From positions 31,945,501-32,009,500 of the forward strand of contig JAPYXD010000710.1 of NCBI GenBank assembly GCA_030998225.1: a DNA stretch of 64,000 nt, in the 5' to 3' direction. How positions within the stretch are numbered: position 1 is the stretch's first letter; every line of letters starts with the position of its first letter. The notes below the pieces were generated by a model, which saw only the letters and a list, made by a program, of their open reading frames with translations, made no database searches and had not been told where the DNA came from. Origin of the DNA: Diplolepis rosae. Taxonomy: Eukaryota; Arthropoda; Insecta; Hymenoptera; Diplolepididae. Positions 36,206-48,221 of this stretch are shown here, in pieces. The translations under genes were made by a program, and so were the position numbers.

Positions 36206-37496
36206 TCACTGAGAGAAAAAATAATGTCACCGCAACAAAATAGTTTTGTTAAACAGATTTTGTTGTCAATACTAAAATTTGGTTGGCATTACAAAAAGAA
36301 TGGTTAATGTTACCAAAAAATATGTTTGGTTCGAACAAATAATTTGATTGAATGCCTTGGTTAAACCACCTAAATAATTTGGTTGTCCCGACAAAATGTA
36401 TTACCACTCATGTGTATTGTTTTGTTTATATCAGTATTTCGTTCGCGTCGCACGCAACCGGCACATCATCCTATCTTTCCTCTTCATAAAATATGTTATG
36501 AGAGTTAAACTAGGGCGTAAGGTGGCGCTAGTATTAATTATGTTCTGCTAGACCACATAATGCATAGAAAAAATACGAAAAAGTGGCAAATTAATCTCTA
36601 AACAAACCATGTTACAGAGTAAAAATTATTTTAAACTAGTAGTTAAACTGTTTTCATATTATTGTCTTATTTTCCATGTGTTACGTGCTTTGACAGTGCA
36701 AAGTTACTACTAGCGACACCTGAACTCTGGAGACATATTTCATTTCCTCGATACATAGGTCTGGTCACGCGGCTCTTTTGTTTGATTCGATGTAGCAAAC
36801 TTTACCGAGAAACCACATGTCTTCATTTTCGCCGTTCACCGAAATTTAATTTAAACGAATACGCGACTTCATATTTATTGATGTCTGACTTAAAAGTGCA
36901 GCAACTCTTGGAGGAATGGGGCTTACCAGGCCTGATAAATGCCTTCAAAGGTAAATCTAACCCTAATCTAACCCTAATAGTGCATTTAATCAAAAATATT
37001 CATTTATCATTTTTCACTTTTATTTTGGGATTAAAATCAATATGGCAGAGTCTTGCAAAGTGATTGTTAAAAATCTTACCAGAAATTGTTCAGAAAATTT
37101 TAACAATGTAAATAATGATACATGTAGTTGACTTTTTTTCTACTTTTATGATTTGTAGATTCGAATAAACTCGGAAATTCATATTTCTCTTTCCGTGCAC
37201 AGAAATATGTTTTATCTGTGCAAAAAATATTGCTAATTAAACCAAATTATGGATATCCTTCAACAAAATAATTTTTTTCTTGGAACAAAATAATTTTGTT
37301 GAATCAACAACAAGTTTTGTCATACTAACAAAACACTTTTGTTATCACTACAAAATTATTTGGTTGAGTGAAACTAAAAATTCAACAAAAAAATTTGGTT
37401 AGTCCAACAAAACGTTTTGTCAGCTGTATATCAAACAAATTATTTTGTTGCGACAACCAAATTTTTGTTGGCACCACCAAACTGTTTTCTCAGTGA
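36206..37496 (+). mobile_element. 1.29-kb TA-group element carrying a promoter-like region and exon candidate
   Basis: Termini TCACTGAGAGAAAA and TTTTCTCAGTGA, flanked by AT on both sides. Both outer ~200-bp regions are packed with AACAAAATNNTTTTGTT-type words. The middle (36430-36950) is different: GC-richer (CGTTCGCGTCGCACGCAACC, GGTGGCGCTAGT) and ending in a short coding-like exon with a donor site. It has no transposase. The short relative at 37675-37871 has only ends and words, so the middle looks like captured cargo. Confidence 0.75.
36881..36950 (+). CDS. Candidate first coding exon, SAM-domain-like start
   Basis: From ATG at 36881 the frame reads MSDLKVQQLLEEWGLPGLIN then AFK. It reaches a consensus-like donor AAAG|GTAAAT at 36950/36951. 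The LLEEWGL..LI..FK pattern resembles helix 1 of SAM domains (typically ...WL..WGL..Y...F). Two small upstream ORFs precede it (ATG-TAG near 36800; an ATG at about 36819 closed after ten codons). No downstream exon was found in the window. With only 23 residues this remains tentative; it may be a fossil of a captured gene. Confidence 0.3.
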
Positions 37497-37674
37497 ATCA
37501 GTGTTGAAACGTCTGAGAATGTTAACTAACTGTTAAATCATTTCTGGACCCTAAAGCAAATTAGTCAAAACCAACAACTATCGAAAATTATCACCAAAGG
37601 GTCAATACAAGTCCTAACCATTATTTTAGATAATATTTGAGAAAAATAAAAATTTTTCTGAATCGTAGTTTATA

Positions 37675-37871
37675 CACTGAGAAAAAAATTTATCCAACAA
37701 AACTGTTTTTGTTGTCCTGAAAAAATATTTTGTTGTCCCAACAAAACATTTTGTTTAAGTAACAAAATTTGTTTGATATAGCAAAATGTTTTGTTGGCAC
37801 AACAAAAGAATTTTGTTAGCTAAATACTAACAAAATATTTTTGTTGATTTGACAAAACTGTTTTCTCAGTG
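37675..37871. mobile_element. 197-bp foldback MITE filled with ACAAAA/TTTTGT words
   Basis: TA, then CACTGAGAAAAAAATTTATC ... GTTTTCTCAGTG, then TA. The interior is a chain of CAACAAAAC, TTTTGTTG and ACAAAATTTTG-type words every 10-25 bp. It is a deletion-sized relative of 36206-37496. Confidence 0.88.
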
Positions 37872-38019
37872 TAAGTTAAATTTTCCACTATAAACTTTTT
37901 TCCATAAATTCTTGTAATATAAAAATATACCTTGGAAAATTCTTAGTATAAATATTTAGGAAGTTAATATTTGAGATAAAGTTCCATCTTATTCCACATA
38001 GAAAGGACTATTTTCTTAT

Positions 38020-38423
38020 AGTGCCATGGATCAACCAGATCACCTGACAAAATTCCTGTAAAAGTTCGTGTAAGATAACTTTTTTGTTTTAGAAAATGTC
38101 TTCCTGGAAATTTGCAAAATACAATAGAAAACGATAAAGAATGTCTGTCAACTTCGTTTGAGTGAAAATTTTAAAGTTAACTGTAATTGTCGATAAGTTT
38201 TCGAATTTTTTTCATAACTCTTACTAAAAAGAAGTTAACAGACGTGCTTTATTATTTTTTGTTACGTTTCCCAAATTTTCAGAAAGATACTTTGTAAATT
38301 AAAAAAGTTATCTTATTATATAACTTTATTATATAAATATCTTATTATATATTATATCATATAATACATGAACAAATAAATGTATAATTTAGTCACTTGG
38401 TCCGATTTATCCATACCCTTAAA
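38020..38423. mobile_element. Foldback FB-B, copy 2 (longest)
   Basis: Left end CCATGGATCAACCAGATCAC, right end the inverse TTGGTCCGATTTATCCATAC closing in CCTTAA. Shared internal words CTGTCAACTTCGTTTG and AACAGACGTGCTTTATT. A short TTATATAA-rich expansion lies in the right arm (38310-38370). Confidence 0.85.
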
Positions 38424-39419
38424 TTTATAAATACCGGAAATGATAAATATAATTTTTTTAGGGAAGGTAGAAGAAGAGTAAAAAATAATTCTAATGGAGA
38501 TTTTCTGATTGGATCGTTTTGAGAGATGGAGTTTTTTAGAAGACTTGTAGAATCACGCATAATGGCTGGCGATTTTTTAGAGTGGAGATTACAAGACCGG
38601 CACAAAGACTGGTCATTTTTGGTGGGATAAACTTGTAATCCTGTGTGATACACTTTGATGGGAGGCGACTTTTTCCTAAATGTCAGGAAGAAAAAACGCG
38701 GAAAAGCCCGTAATCCGGGAAGGACAGGAGTAACGAGTATTTGATGACGGACCGCATAGAGATCGTGAAACCGCTCTGTACCTACTCCTGGGGGTTGCAA
38801 CGTGAGAATGAAAAAAAAAAACGTTGTGGGGCACGCGCTCATCTGGGTACCTTCCCTACTCCAGCATTAGCGAAGGGTATAACCTATTGGCGTTTGTATC
38901 TCTCAAACATCAGGATGATTTTGCTGAATCAAAAAAGTTACTTTCAAACTTCATTTTATACTTGTTAAACGTCGAATGTAATTCACTTTCAAATTTTTTC
39001 AAAGGAAAAGCATAAGATTTTTTTCAAGTCACTTACCACTGAAAATTAAGTCTTCAACAAAATGATTCAAAGATATATCTAATGTGAATACAAATTAAGT
39101 ATCTTGTGGATTTTAGAAATATGAAATGAAAATAACGATGACTTTACATTGACACTTGAGGAAAATTTTCCTTTGAAATACTTTAATAAGACAGTGCACT
39201 AAAATAAGTAATTAAAATATTAATGCTTTTTAAAGGCTAAAAATATTTTCTCAGTTTCCGACAGAAAAAATTGCTAGGAATTTTAAAATGGGGAAAATTG
39301 AAGTTGAGGATTGTAAATGATTGACAATAATTTCACGAGGATTAATTTTGCAGGCGGTAAATTTATTAAAAAATTGTCAAACTTTTAGGAAGTAGGGATT
39401 TTTGTACCTTTTCCAGGTA
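38424..39419. other. Intergenic; unique GC-richer stretch 38460-38880
   Basis: Open frames occur on both strands across 38393-38842, but they overlap the FB-B end and carry F/L-rich strings. No family recognised. From 38880 on it is AT-rich with nothing supported. Confidence 0.35.
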
Positions 39420-39710
39420 GACATTTTGAACAGCAGGTATAGCTTGTTTCGATCTTCCTGCTGGGAGTTACATCGAGGCTTTCGCTAGCTCTAAGTGACC
39501 CCCTTCGGTTTTTATACAAGGGTTTTCCAGGGGGGGAAGGTTTTTTATAATGGGACCCTCACGCTTGTGGGGTAGAGTTTTTTTATAGGCCAGCATCTGT
39601 ACCCAGGGATCGAGGAACGCGAAAAATTTTTCAGCCAGCCAGTCACTCACCTGGCCCAACTCGGAGCGGTGGGCTCCTCGAGAAATTCGTATCTCATCTC
39701 TTTGCAATGA
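39420..39710. promoter_or_regulatory. GC-rich unique island (39.4 kb)
   Basis: GC-rich block (CCAGGGGGGGAAGG, GGGACCCTCACGC, CCCAACTCGGAGCGGTGG) inside AT-rich DNA. The 79-codon minus frame (39468-39707) has no recognisable domain. Confidence 0.3.
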
Positions 39711-40159
39711 AAAGTTTATTGCAAATTAAAAAATTTTTACCGAAGAGAGAATAAGTCTGGATCATCATATCTTCCATATTAAGTCCCAAGTTCAAACCAA
39801 ATTCATTTTCTGATTTTTAATAAAAATTTTATTTAAAAATATTCCATTCAAATATAAAAATATGAAACAAAAATTTTAAAAATTGGTCCTCAAAATCCAT
39901 TATATCTTTCCTCAAAATTTTCTTACTTCTTGGTCTTCTTTATCCCAGAGGTAATTATTTGTTATAATTGATAAAAAGATAAATAGAGTTGCGTTCGATG
40001 TTGTAATTTTGTGTGGTGGTTTATTGTGTTTAGAAGTAATAAATGTTGTCAAAAAAGTGAATGAAGAATGTGTATATAAAGAAGTGTAGTGTAATGATAA
40101 TAAAATTAATTATAATGCTCCAGAGCATAAAATATGGAGCGAAGATAATGGAATGAACA

Positions 40160-40960
40160 AGTGTATCTACGTAGAGAAGACTCGTATGGGATGGCAGGTT
40201 TGAAAAAATGGCGTGACTACCACGATGGTTACTGTTGTTGGAACAAAAAGTTATTTCTTTCTTCATCCCTCCATCCACCTGTAAGATTAAAACGCTCGCA
40301 AACGAGTCGCAAACTCGTTTGTCAGGTCGGCTCCTTTCTATCTCCTTTCATTCGTTTCTTTTTCTCTCAGCTCGACGTTTTTCTTGCACTTTAAGCTGAG
40401 TCAGATAACGAAGCGAAGACGTCGCACGGCTAATTTTCCGTAATTTCTCAAAACTCTCGCCCATCCCTGTCCTCCATGCCACCCTCCGCGCAGACTTTCT
40501 GGCTCGCTGACGCTCCCTGGTCTTCTCCTGGTACAAAGAGGAAAAAGAAAAATAATCTCTTATATACGACGCTAAGGTGTAATGGGAGGTATTTCGCGCT
40601 GCAAAACACCCGACCCAACCTTCTCTCTCACCTCAATCCACCCCCAAAGATCCTTCTGTTCTCTATAGACTTTCTCGCCTCCTGCCCCCGGCCCTTCTCG
40701 AAGCGTTTTCCACGGTGCGGAAAAATAATAACTATCTCGGGTGCGAGAGAAAATATGAACGGGAGAATCGCAAAGAACGGACTACTTGATATTCGGCGTG
40801 TCTCGGAAGCTGAATTCAAGCCGAGTGAAACTCTCCTGGCTGGAGAAAAAACGCTTACACAAGAAAATTAGGATAATGAGGTTTCTGCTTTCGTTACTAC
40901 TTCGACTTTCCCGAGCTTGGAATCCGATTTTTTTATTGTCGTCTAGCACAAAGCAGCAGA
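40160..40960. promoter_or_regulatory. GC-rich unique island (40.2 kb)
   Basis: Includes ACCACGATGGTTAC (40219-40232), identical to 29320-29333, and TTCATCCCTCCATCCACC, similar to a pyrimidine run in the 28.9-kb island. It continues with CGCAAACGAGTCGCAAACTC (imperfect direct repeat) and CGAAGCGTTTTCC. Several frames are open on both strands at once, which argues for composition rather than coding. Confidence 0.4.
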
Positions 40961-41768
40961 CAATCGAGAAAAGTCCTTTTTAAAATGCTCCTTCTCCATC
41001 AAGTTTAGAAGTACTGGTTAAAAGTTTCAATCTTGTTTATGAAATTTACAGAGAAAAAGAATGATCGTAGAAGTTAATCGTGGAATGAAACGGACTTTTT
41101 TAGGAGTAAAGAATTTAAGAGAGCGGGTAGTTAATATTCATATGAAACAGGATGGTTATTCGCGAGAAATTGAAATATAAAGGTTGAACTGTTATACTTG
41201 AGGGGATTCGAAATTTTCTAAAATCGCTCACGATTTTTTTATAGACAGTGTAAAGTCTGGATATATTGGAAATTCAGACAAAAGTAAGATCGTTTTATTC
41301 ATAAGAGTTATGAAATTTCCTGAGAATAGTTCATGAATTATGTGGTGAAGAACGCAAATTTTCTATGTGTATGAAATTCGATGTAATGCGATGATTACAA
41401 GTTGTTAACAATGACTAATTACACACTAATAATAAATAATAATGAAAATAATTAATTGATTTCTACCATTTAGTTTATTCAAAATTTGTATTTCAGTTAA
41501 AAATTTAAATGAAGGGGAAAACACTAAAAAACATTTTAAATTAGATGAGGTTGAGTTCAAAATTCATTTAATAGAAATATTAAAGTTGTTCAATATTTAT
41601 TTTGTATAAAATAATTATTATATTTAATATTTAATTTATTATATTATTTTCGTTCAATATTAATAAATCATGGAAAACTCTATGAGAAATAAAAAATTTT
41701 TTGCTTCTAAGAAAAAATTACGTCCAACAACAGAACACCATTTTATCGCATGATCTAAATATTTGATT
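40961..41768. other. Intergenic, no gene seen
   Basis: AT-rich; no repeats recognised apart from simple AT runs. Confidence 0.45.
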
Positions 41769-42003
41769 ACTATTTCAGCCAGAAAACAGTTTCTTTGAAT
41801 TAAAGGAACATTTTTTTTATATACGGTCAAAGAAAAAATTTCTTTGAATTCAAGAAAGTTTTGTTGATTCAAAAAAATTTTCTTTAGTGTAAACAAATCC
41901 ATTTCTTTAGATCAAAGAAAATTTTTTTGAATTAACAAAACTTACTTTAATTCAAAGAAATTATTTCTTTGACCGTATATAAAAGAAACTGTTTTATCAG
42001 TAT
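41769..42003. mobile_element. Foldback MITE with CAAAGAAA/TTTCTTTG words
   Basis: Left AAACAGTTTCTTTGAATTAA and ATATACGGTCAAAGAAA pair with right TTTCTTTGACCGTATAT and AGAAACTGTTTTATCAGTAT. The arms are about 110 bp, the centre near 41890. Family-specific words repeat many times, as in the CACTGARAAAA group, though the termini are less well preserved. Confidence 0.75.
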
Positions 42004-42424
42004 TCCTTAAGAAAAAATGCTTAACAATGTTTATGTTCTTCGAATTACTCCATCTTGAACATAAAAGTAGATTTATTTCAAACTTTTTAATAAAAATATT
42101 TTGAAAATTTTCAAATAATATTTTTAATATATTTTAGATAGATTTAGTGTTAATCGTTCTGTTGCGCTCGGATATATTCTTTCCTTAATAATATATAAGG
42201 TTTAAATAATTTTTCAAGCGTTCTTTCTCTCAGGTGGTTTTTCAAGAAAAAAATACTTTATGAGGGCCGCTTTACAGCGATAAAACAATTATAGAAAAAA
42301 ATTGATTTATTTTTTAATTAAAAATCTAAAATATTATTAGTTGTGGTGTTTAAAATTCCTAGCTCGGTTCAAATTACATTAACTAAATTTTAAAATTTCT
42401 ATAATTTACGAAAAATGCGAAAAT

Positions 42425-42535
42425 TAGTCCGAAATAATTAATTTTCAGTCAACAATGATTGATTATCAGTCAGAAGTGACTGATCATGAAACAATAAGTT
42501 AGTCACCGATTGAAATTATTAAGAATTCTAACTAA
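42425..42535 (+). repeat. Dispersed repeat, pairs with 55870-55990
   Basis: AATTTTCAGTCAACAATGAT ... GATTGAAATTATTAAGAATT is found in inverted orientation at 55870-55990 with moderate divergence. Nothing in it is coding. Confidence 0.6.
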
Positions 42536-44179
42536 AATTTGAATTAAGGGAGATTGAAGTTTAAATAAATATATAAATGTATGAATATACTGGTTATTTT
42601 AAACGAGTTCCTAATACTTATAGTTTATGCTCAAAAATCCAAAATATTTTAAACTCAAATGATCGTTCTTCGTAAACTTATTTGATAACTTATGAAGAAA
42701 ATTAGCCAATAATATAAAAATTTTGAAAAAATTATGTTTTATATATCTCAATTTGATTTCTTCTAACAGGCTTTAATAACTTGTCAGTAGGTATTAATAT
42801 ATAATTTTATACTTTACTCTCTAAATCTGAATTGATGAAAAGTCGGCCACTAATTCTATCAATCACTCGCCATTTTCTAGTAATTCAATTAGTAGTTATA
42901 AACGTTTTGACAAGTAATTAGTAAACAAATGACAAATAATTAGTAAAATTTTTTATTAATGTTATTTAGTAGACAACTTTTCATTTATTCAATATATTTT
43001 TCATCAATTTAGATCTAGAAAATACACCATTTTTCAATCTCATAACTGAGGTTTCAGATTTTCTGTAATACTCCAATCGTAAGCAGAAATTTTCAGATTT
43101 CTTATATAATTAAAGTCGTATTTTTCTAATTCGTCATCCTCGAAACTCAGAATACTATTATACATATAAAATATAATAGAATGGATTTGAAATTATTAGA
43201 TATAACTCAATAAAAACGCTTACTCATAATTTTCACTAAAATATATAATAATAACAAAATATGAGGAAGGTGTCTTATTAATGTTTCACAGGATAACTAA
43301 ATTCATTTTTGTAAGGTAACTTAATGTATAATGAGTATACTTAATGTATACATGGCCAAAAGTTTTGATAATTTTGATGAATTTAGGTACAAATCTTGAA
43401 AAAATATTTTTGAAATGTCTTGTGCTTTCATGACTTCCATTGAGAAAAAATATAGAAGAAACTAATCCTTTCTTTCCACATATGAAATTACTTTACGCGA
43501 ATAAACTTTTTCATAGTCATTTTAGCAAAAAACTATTTTGAAATTCAGTTCTTATTTTTATTCAAAATTTAATTACATATCAGCGTGCAAAGTTGACAGT
43601 GACGTGCGGCTTAACCGCAAAACGACAGCTTCTTACATTTTTATCTCAAACTGGTTGACTCTTTTCAATAAAATTTCCCTTTTTCATTCACCAACAAATA
43701 TGTCTAAAGGACTTTTTTTTCTAATCGTGTATTCGACTTTTCAAAATTTGTTTCTCTCCTATAAATTTTTGTATTTGTTATTTCTGTCTGCCATGCTTAA
43801 TTTTAATCACTCCATTCTAATTCATTAAATATGTTTCCAATAAAATTAACAAAATATTGAAATATCAATAGTGTAATAAACTACAATAAAAAGCATTGTT
43901 GACAGTCTACTATAAAAAAAAAAAATTAAAAAATAAGGCTCATCTAAAATTCTCCCCAAAAAGTTCCTCTCTTGTTATTATACACCACATATTGCCTGAT
44001 AACCTTCCCCAAGCAGTAGCAACATTTCTTCATAAGCGAGAAACTCAGCTATAACTTTTAATAAAGATTATTAGACAGCTAAATCGCCTCCTTAATAATA
44101 CTTTATATTTTTTTGAATTTATCATACCATTCATACATTATAAAAAATCAATTTTTTCATGCTAAACGCCTTGAGACAC
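42536..44179. other. Intergenic, no gene seen
   Basis: Very AT-rich; no terminal repeats recognised. The 96-codon plus frame 43538-43828 does not begin with ATG and has no family resemblance. Confidence 0.45.
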
Positions 44180-45420
44180 TGGAAAAGCGGTGAAAGTTTC
44201 CCACCTCAGTGAAATGGGGTCGTTGGCAGTTTATACGTGCGTCGGTTTCTTGGCAAGAAAATTTTCGAAACTTAGAACCGTATTCTAGAATCGTTCGGAG
44301 AGCCGGAGGCAGCAATTATCCTGAAGGCTTTGGCGATTTTGCATTCGCATGAGCGAGTACCTGGGTCTGAGTCTGAGGGCTCGGAAAAGGATACAACACT
44401 TTGCAGCGGCGACGAAGTATAAGCGGGCTCCATTTTGTCCTGGGGGGTCCTAAGACTAGTACACGTTCTCATACACATACATCGAGGAGCACACATTCAT
44501 TAGAGTAACACATGAAGCCACATAAGAAACCCTTAAACATACACATATGCTTTTGCGTACGTGCGATAATGCGCGCGCACATAAAACGCGTGTGAGTGCG
44601 CGTGGGGGATGAAGGATTCGGTGGAAGGGATCTCAAGTGGCGTTAGTGCGCATGCGCAGCTCACGAGATATTGATAAAAATACGCGAAGGTCCACCCTCT
44701 TCCACCCCCCGTGGCCCACCACCCCTAGGTCCGACCCCGCGGCGGCATCTAAGGAGATATTCTTATGTCGAGAGCCACCATCCTAGCGTCCTGGCAACCG
44801 AGCCGCCACCCCTTATTACGGACATTAACATAATTATTAATATATTTCGGGGAAATTTCATTCCGCGGCCAAGCGAGCGAGAAAAATTACAAGCCGAGTC
44901 AACCAAAGTTGAATCCCCGGTGTCGTTGTCTCCACCCCTAAACGACTCCCGCCATTTTTTCTTTCGCTTCCGCTATTGGTCTCCCCTGTATTTGCATCTC
45001 TCTTTCGGGCTACGCTTTCCTGAGTTGTATCGATATCTACTAGCTACATCATAAAGGAACGCTACTGCGATCTTAACGACCGCCGATTTGCGCCATAATC
45101 TCGTGTTATTGCGCCGTTCGTGTATGCACAATGGCGTTTCTCGATGTTTCAAAAATAGTTGTCACCCGACAATAAAAGTTTGTCTCTCGTGAGAATCCGA
45201 GGTGGGTTATATGGCTTTTTGTGCAAAATGTTAACCACCACTCATCCACGGGAAACATTTGGCCGATCCGGAAGATACCACATTCGTTGCGGTCACGGTA
45301 TTTACTGCCGTGCATTTTACCCCAAAGAGGGAAAATAAGGAAATGGAGAGCAGAATACCTCGATTCTATTTTTAGGTCAAGTAGCGAAGTATCTGGAATT
45401 TATAGAGGGAGATTAAGTTC
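44180..45420. promoter_or_regulatory. Large GC-rich unique island with NRF-1 palindrome
   Basis: The longest GC-rich block in the window. It has a Z-DNA-prone alternating purine-pyrimidine run (44555-44640: GTACGTGCG, GCGCGCGCAC, GTGTGAGTGCGCGTG), followed by the perfect NRF-1/ewg palindrome TGCGCATGCGCA at 44647-44658. Further on are a GC- and CCACC-rich stretch, and CATAATCTCGTG (45094-45105) shared with the 54.1-kb island. It could be a CpG-type promoter of an unannotated transcript. Frames at 44671-45054 (+) and 44272-44496 (-) are not recognisable proteins. Confidence 0.45.
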
Positions 45421-45887
45421 GTGATTAATTAGAACTTTTTGTCAGATAAGTTCGTGCTGAGCTTTCACCATCCATAAACTTTTATGGGTGTTGCTAAGGA
45501 AAGTCTATAGAACAATGTTCAATAAGAAGAAAGTATTAGTATTAGCCTGAACTCCGAATTTTTAGTTTTTGCTTGAATGTTCGTCTCGTATTATACATAT
45601 ATATATATAATATGTGTCACATTCATAAAATTGGCTTAAATTAAATTTATAAATCAGCTTAAATTAAAATTCAAGTCTTACTTTAAGAACTCAAAATTTA
45701 GATTAAGTTTCATTATCAATTTTGCTGTTAATTTACTCTATCAAGAAGGACAATTATTTTCAATAAGAACAAATTCACGTTCAAATACCGGTCTAAGTAA
45801 GGCAGCAATGTCTTGAATAGAATCCTTTCGGAATAATATGTCCGGTTGTTTCATTGTTATTTTATATTATAATTTATATCAATGCAC

Positions 45888-46065
45888 TTGAAAAAATATT
45901 TGGTTAATTCAACTGAAATCTAGTTTCATTAACTAATGAATTTACTTATGACACAGCTGACCAATTTGTTGTTGAATCGACTGAATCTTGGTTTACTTAA
46001 CAAAAAACCTTGGTTTATTCAAGAGAATGGTTTGATTAGATGAAGGAAATTTTGTCCTGAGTGTG
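45888..46065. repeat. Possible decayed TA-group element
   Basis: Starts CACTTGAAAAAATATTTGG and ends near TTTTGTCCTGAGTGTG. It contains repeated TTGGTTAATTCA / TGAATAAACCAAG-type words, but arm pairing is poor. Confidence 0.3.
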
Positions 46066-46879
46066 ATGACACATATTATGGAATATTTCATTAAAAATAT
46101 TAACCAAAAAAAGTTCTAAATAGTGTGACTTGAAAAAAAATTCTTTTAATATTTTTTGCAGCAAAATTTCATATTTTATCTTGATTGTTCAACATCCATC
46201 GAACATAATATGGAGTTCATGGATACCAATGATGGGGTAAACGAAAAACATTTTTTTTATGCAACCCTGAATGATCCACTGCAGGCCAAATAATCCCTGG
46301 CTTAGTTCGGTACTTTTTAAGGGGTCGATTTTTTGCGCGGCTTTGCAAGCTGAGCGAAAAAAACTCATTTTACGAGCCTTCAAAATATATTACGATCCTA
46401 AAAACATCAAATCCATATACTATGGTCGGATTAAATCATCGAGAGAATAAATTCATTCGCACAGCATCATCTACTGGAATATTTCAAACGTAGAAAAAAT
46501 AATGAATAAAACCAAAATGTTATGGATAGAATAAATTTGAATATTATTAAATTCAAAAAAATGTATTTACTCTATCGGGTAAAAGTATAAATCTCTTTTC
46601 TTTGAATATTTACGTTCTTTTATCTTTGTAATATAAACTTCAGAAATAAATTTCCTGAAACATGCCATTATGATGTAGTATAACTCAAATACTAAAAGTA
46701 ACATTTAAAACATTCTTTAACACGTTAAGAATTGATAAGAAATGAATGAATCATAAATTACTAATAATAAATAATAAAAATTTGAGCTTAACCGTTACTC
46801 TGGAAATAATTTTTTTCTATATTTTACGACTTGAGATTTGGTTTAATTTTGATTTTTGGTAGTCAGGTTAAATCACTCA
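46066..46879. other. Intergenic, no gene recognised
   Basis: 46189-46383 (minus) is open for 64 codons from an ATG (MKARKMSFFRSACKAAQKID...) with a GC-richer middle. I recognise no family. It could be an exon or a transposon fragment. Confidence 0.25.
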
Positions 46880-47230
46880 GAAATTAATATTTGGAGCTGC
46901 CGATTGTTCACATGATAGGCTAGGTATTGTAGGTAATAGTATATTACGTGCCTAGGCGCACAATGAGGGTTATTGCGTGACGAGCAACAATGCTCGCAGG
47001 AGATCGAAGCCGAGACAAAGCCGAATTATGTGCATTGGCACGTATTCTATTTTATGTGACTTCGGTGCGTATATGAGTTTTTATGCGTACACTCGAATCT
47101 AATCTAGTATTGTAGTTATTGCAGTTCAATTTTTACATTTCATTCCTCTGTAGCGCAATATACTACATTGCGCTACTGTTAACTGTAGCGAAAAAACGAG
47201 TTTGCGCGCCGGTGGCACATCAAATAATTA
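46880..47230. repeat. GC palindrome-rich element remnant
   Basis: Contains ACGTGCCTAGGCGCACAATG and its near-inverse GTGCATTGGCACGTA (about 46946-47042), the hairpin GAGCAACAATGCTC, and a perfect 10-bp inverted repeat GTAGCGCAAT/ATTGCGCTAC (47150-47176). The style matches the CGAGCGAAGCGAG word clusters elsewhere in the window. Confidence 0.55.
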
Positions 47231-47389
47231 TCGTTGGGGCTTCATGATATTTTAATTTTTATCACAATTTAAACTCAAACAAATAAGGATGCTATATATA
47301 AATATACACGAAAGATATCACTTTCTTCCAAGGAAAAAGGAATTGATCAAATCTCAGTACATAATGTTTTAATTGCTAGAAGACATTGA

Positions 47390-47600
47390 TTAAGGCCGTG
47401 TAGTAGGGTCTGATGGCAACAATTATATACGGCCACTTTATTAATGAAGTAATAATTTTAACAAATTACCCGGAGAAGACAATAATGCGTTGAATTTTTC
47501 TGCAATGCTGTCTTCTCTGGGAAATTTGTTTAAATTATTATTTCATTAATAAAGTAGTCATATGTAATTGGTAACGTCAGACCCTACCACACGGCCTTAA
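47390..47600. mobile_element. 211-bp TTAA-flanked foldback MITE
   Basis: TTAA (47390-47393), then GGCCGTGTAGTAGGGTCTGA; on the right TCAGACCCTACCACACGGCC, then TTAA (47597-47600). The arms of about 95 bp pair nearly throughout (CTTTATTAATGAAGTAATAA / TTATTTCATTAATAAAGTAG). Confidence 0.92.
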
Positions 47601-48221
47601 TGAAAAAATATTTCTGAATTTGGTTTATTATTATTCGGTCTTGAAAAAATTATCATTTTAATGAAATAATTGCATAAATTAAGCTAACTCAAAAACATAT
47701 TTTACAGAAATTGACAGTTGGAAGGAGCTTTCAAAAAGTTTTCTACGGAAAGTACATTATTATTTACGTATTTGTCAGTGAGATCAGTGAGTTACGAAAA
47801 ATCTCCTTATCTTTTATCCTATGTGCATTCGTTAACTACATAGATCCCGCAGAAGTTAAGCATGATTTATGGAGAGATTCATATATGACTTCAGCTTATC
47901 CTATATAGCAAGGTTAAATTCTGCTCCACAAAGTTTACTTCTACCCCAATAGGAAAATTTATTCCTCACATTTTAACTTCTTATGGAAATTCCGAAGGTT
48001 TTATTTTTTGCAATCACGAAGAATAGCTAACTCCTATTACTTATGATTAAATTTAAATGTAGCTTTTCATCGAATTTCTCATATCCTAATAAATAATTTA
48101 TGTTCATTACTATAAATTATTTCTAGCACGATAGAGTGATTTAAATTTTCGTTAATAAAGTGTAAAAAATAAAAATTCAAAAATGATTAGATAAAATCAA
48201 ATAAGATAAAAACGTTTAGTC
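47601..48221. other. Intergenic, no gene seen
   Basis: AT-rich. A 65-codon plus frame (47711-47908) starts just after TTTTACAG and could be an exon, but it shows no recognisable motif. Confidence 0.3.

Larger units (their letters stand above)
35630..37615. mobile_element. CTGANGA-GAAAC family element with long inverted ends, split by a nested element
   Basis: The left end (AATTTTCGATAGTTGTTGG, GGCTTTAGGGTCC, TTAACAGTTAGTTAACATTC) is the inverse of 37500-37600 over more than 100 bp. The right copy of the CTGANGA hairpin is interrupted: its 5' half (CACTAAAGAGGACTTCAAT) ends at 36205 and its 3' half (ATCAGTGTTGAAACG) resumes at 37497. About 435 bp of AT-rich non-coding sequence lie between. 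Confidence 0.8.

Noticed and set aside
38393..38842. 149-codon minus frame as a gene
   Set aside because: It runs into the terminus of the FB-B repeat, lacks recognisable motifs and is rich in F/L/K strings.
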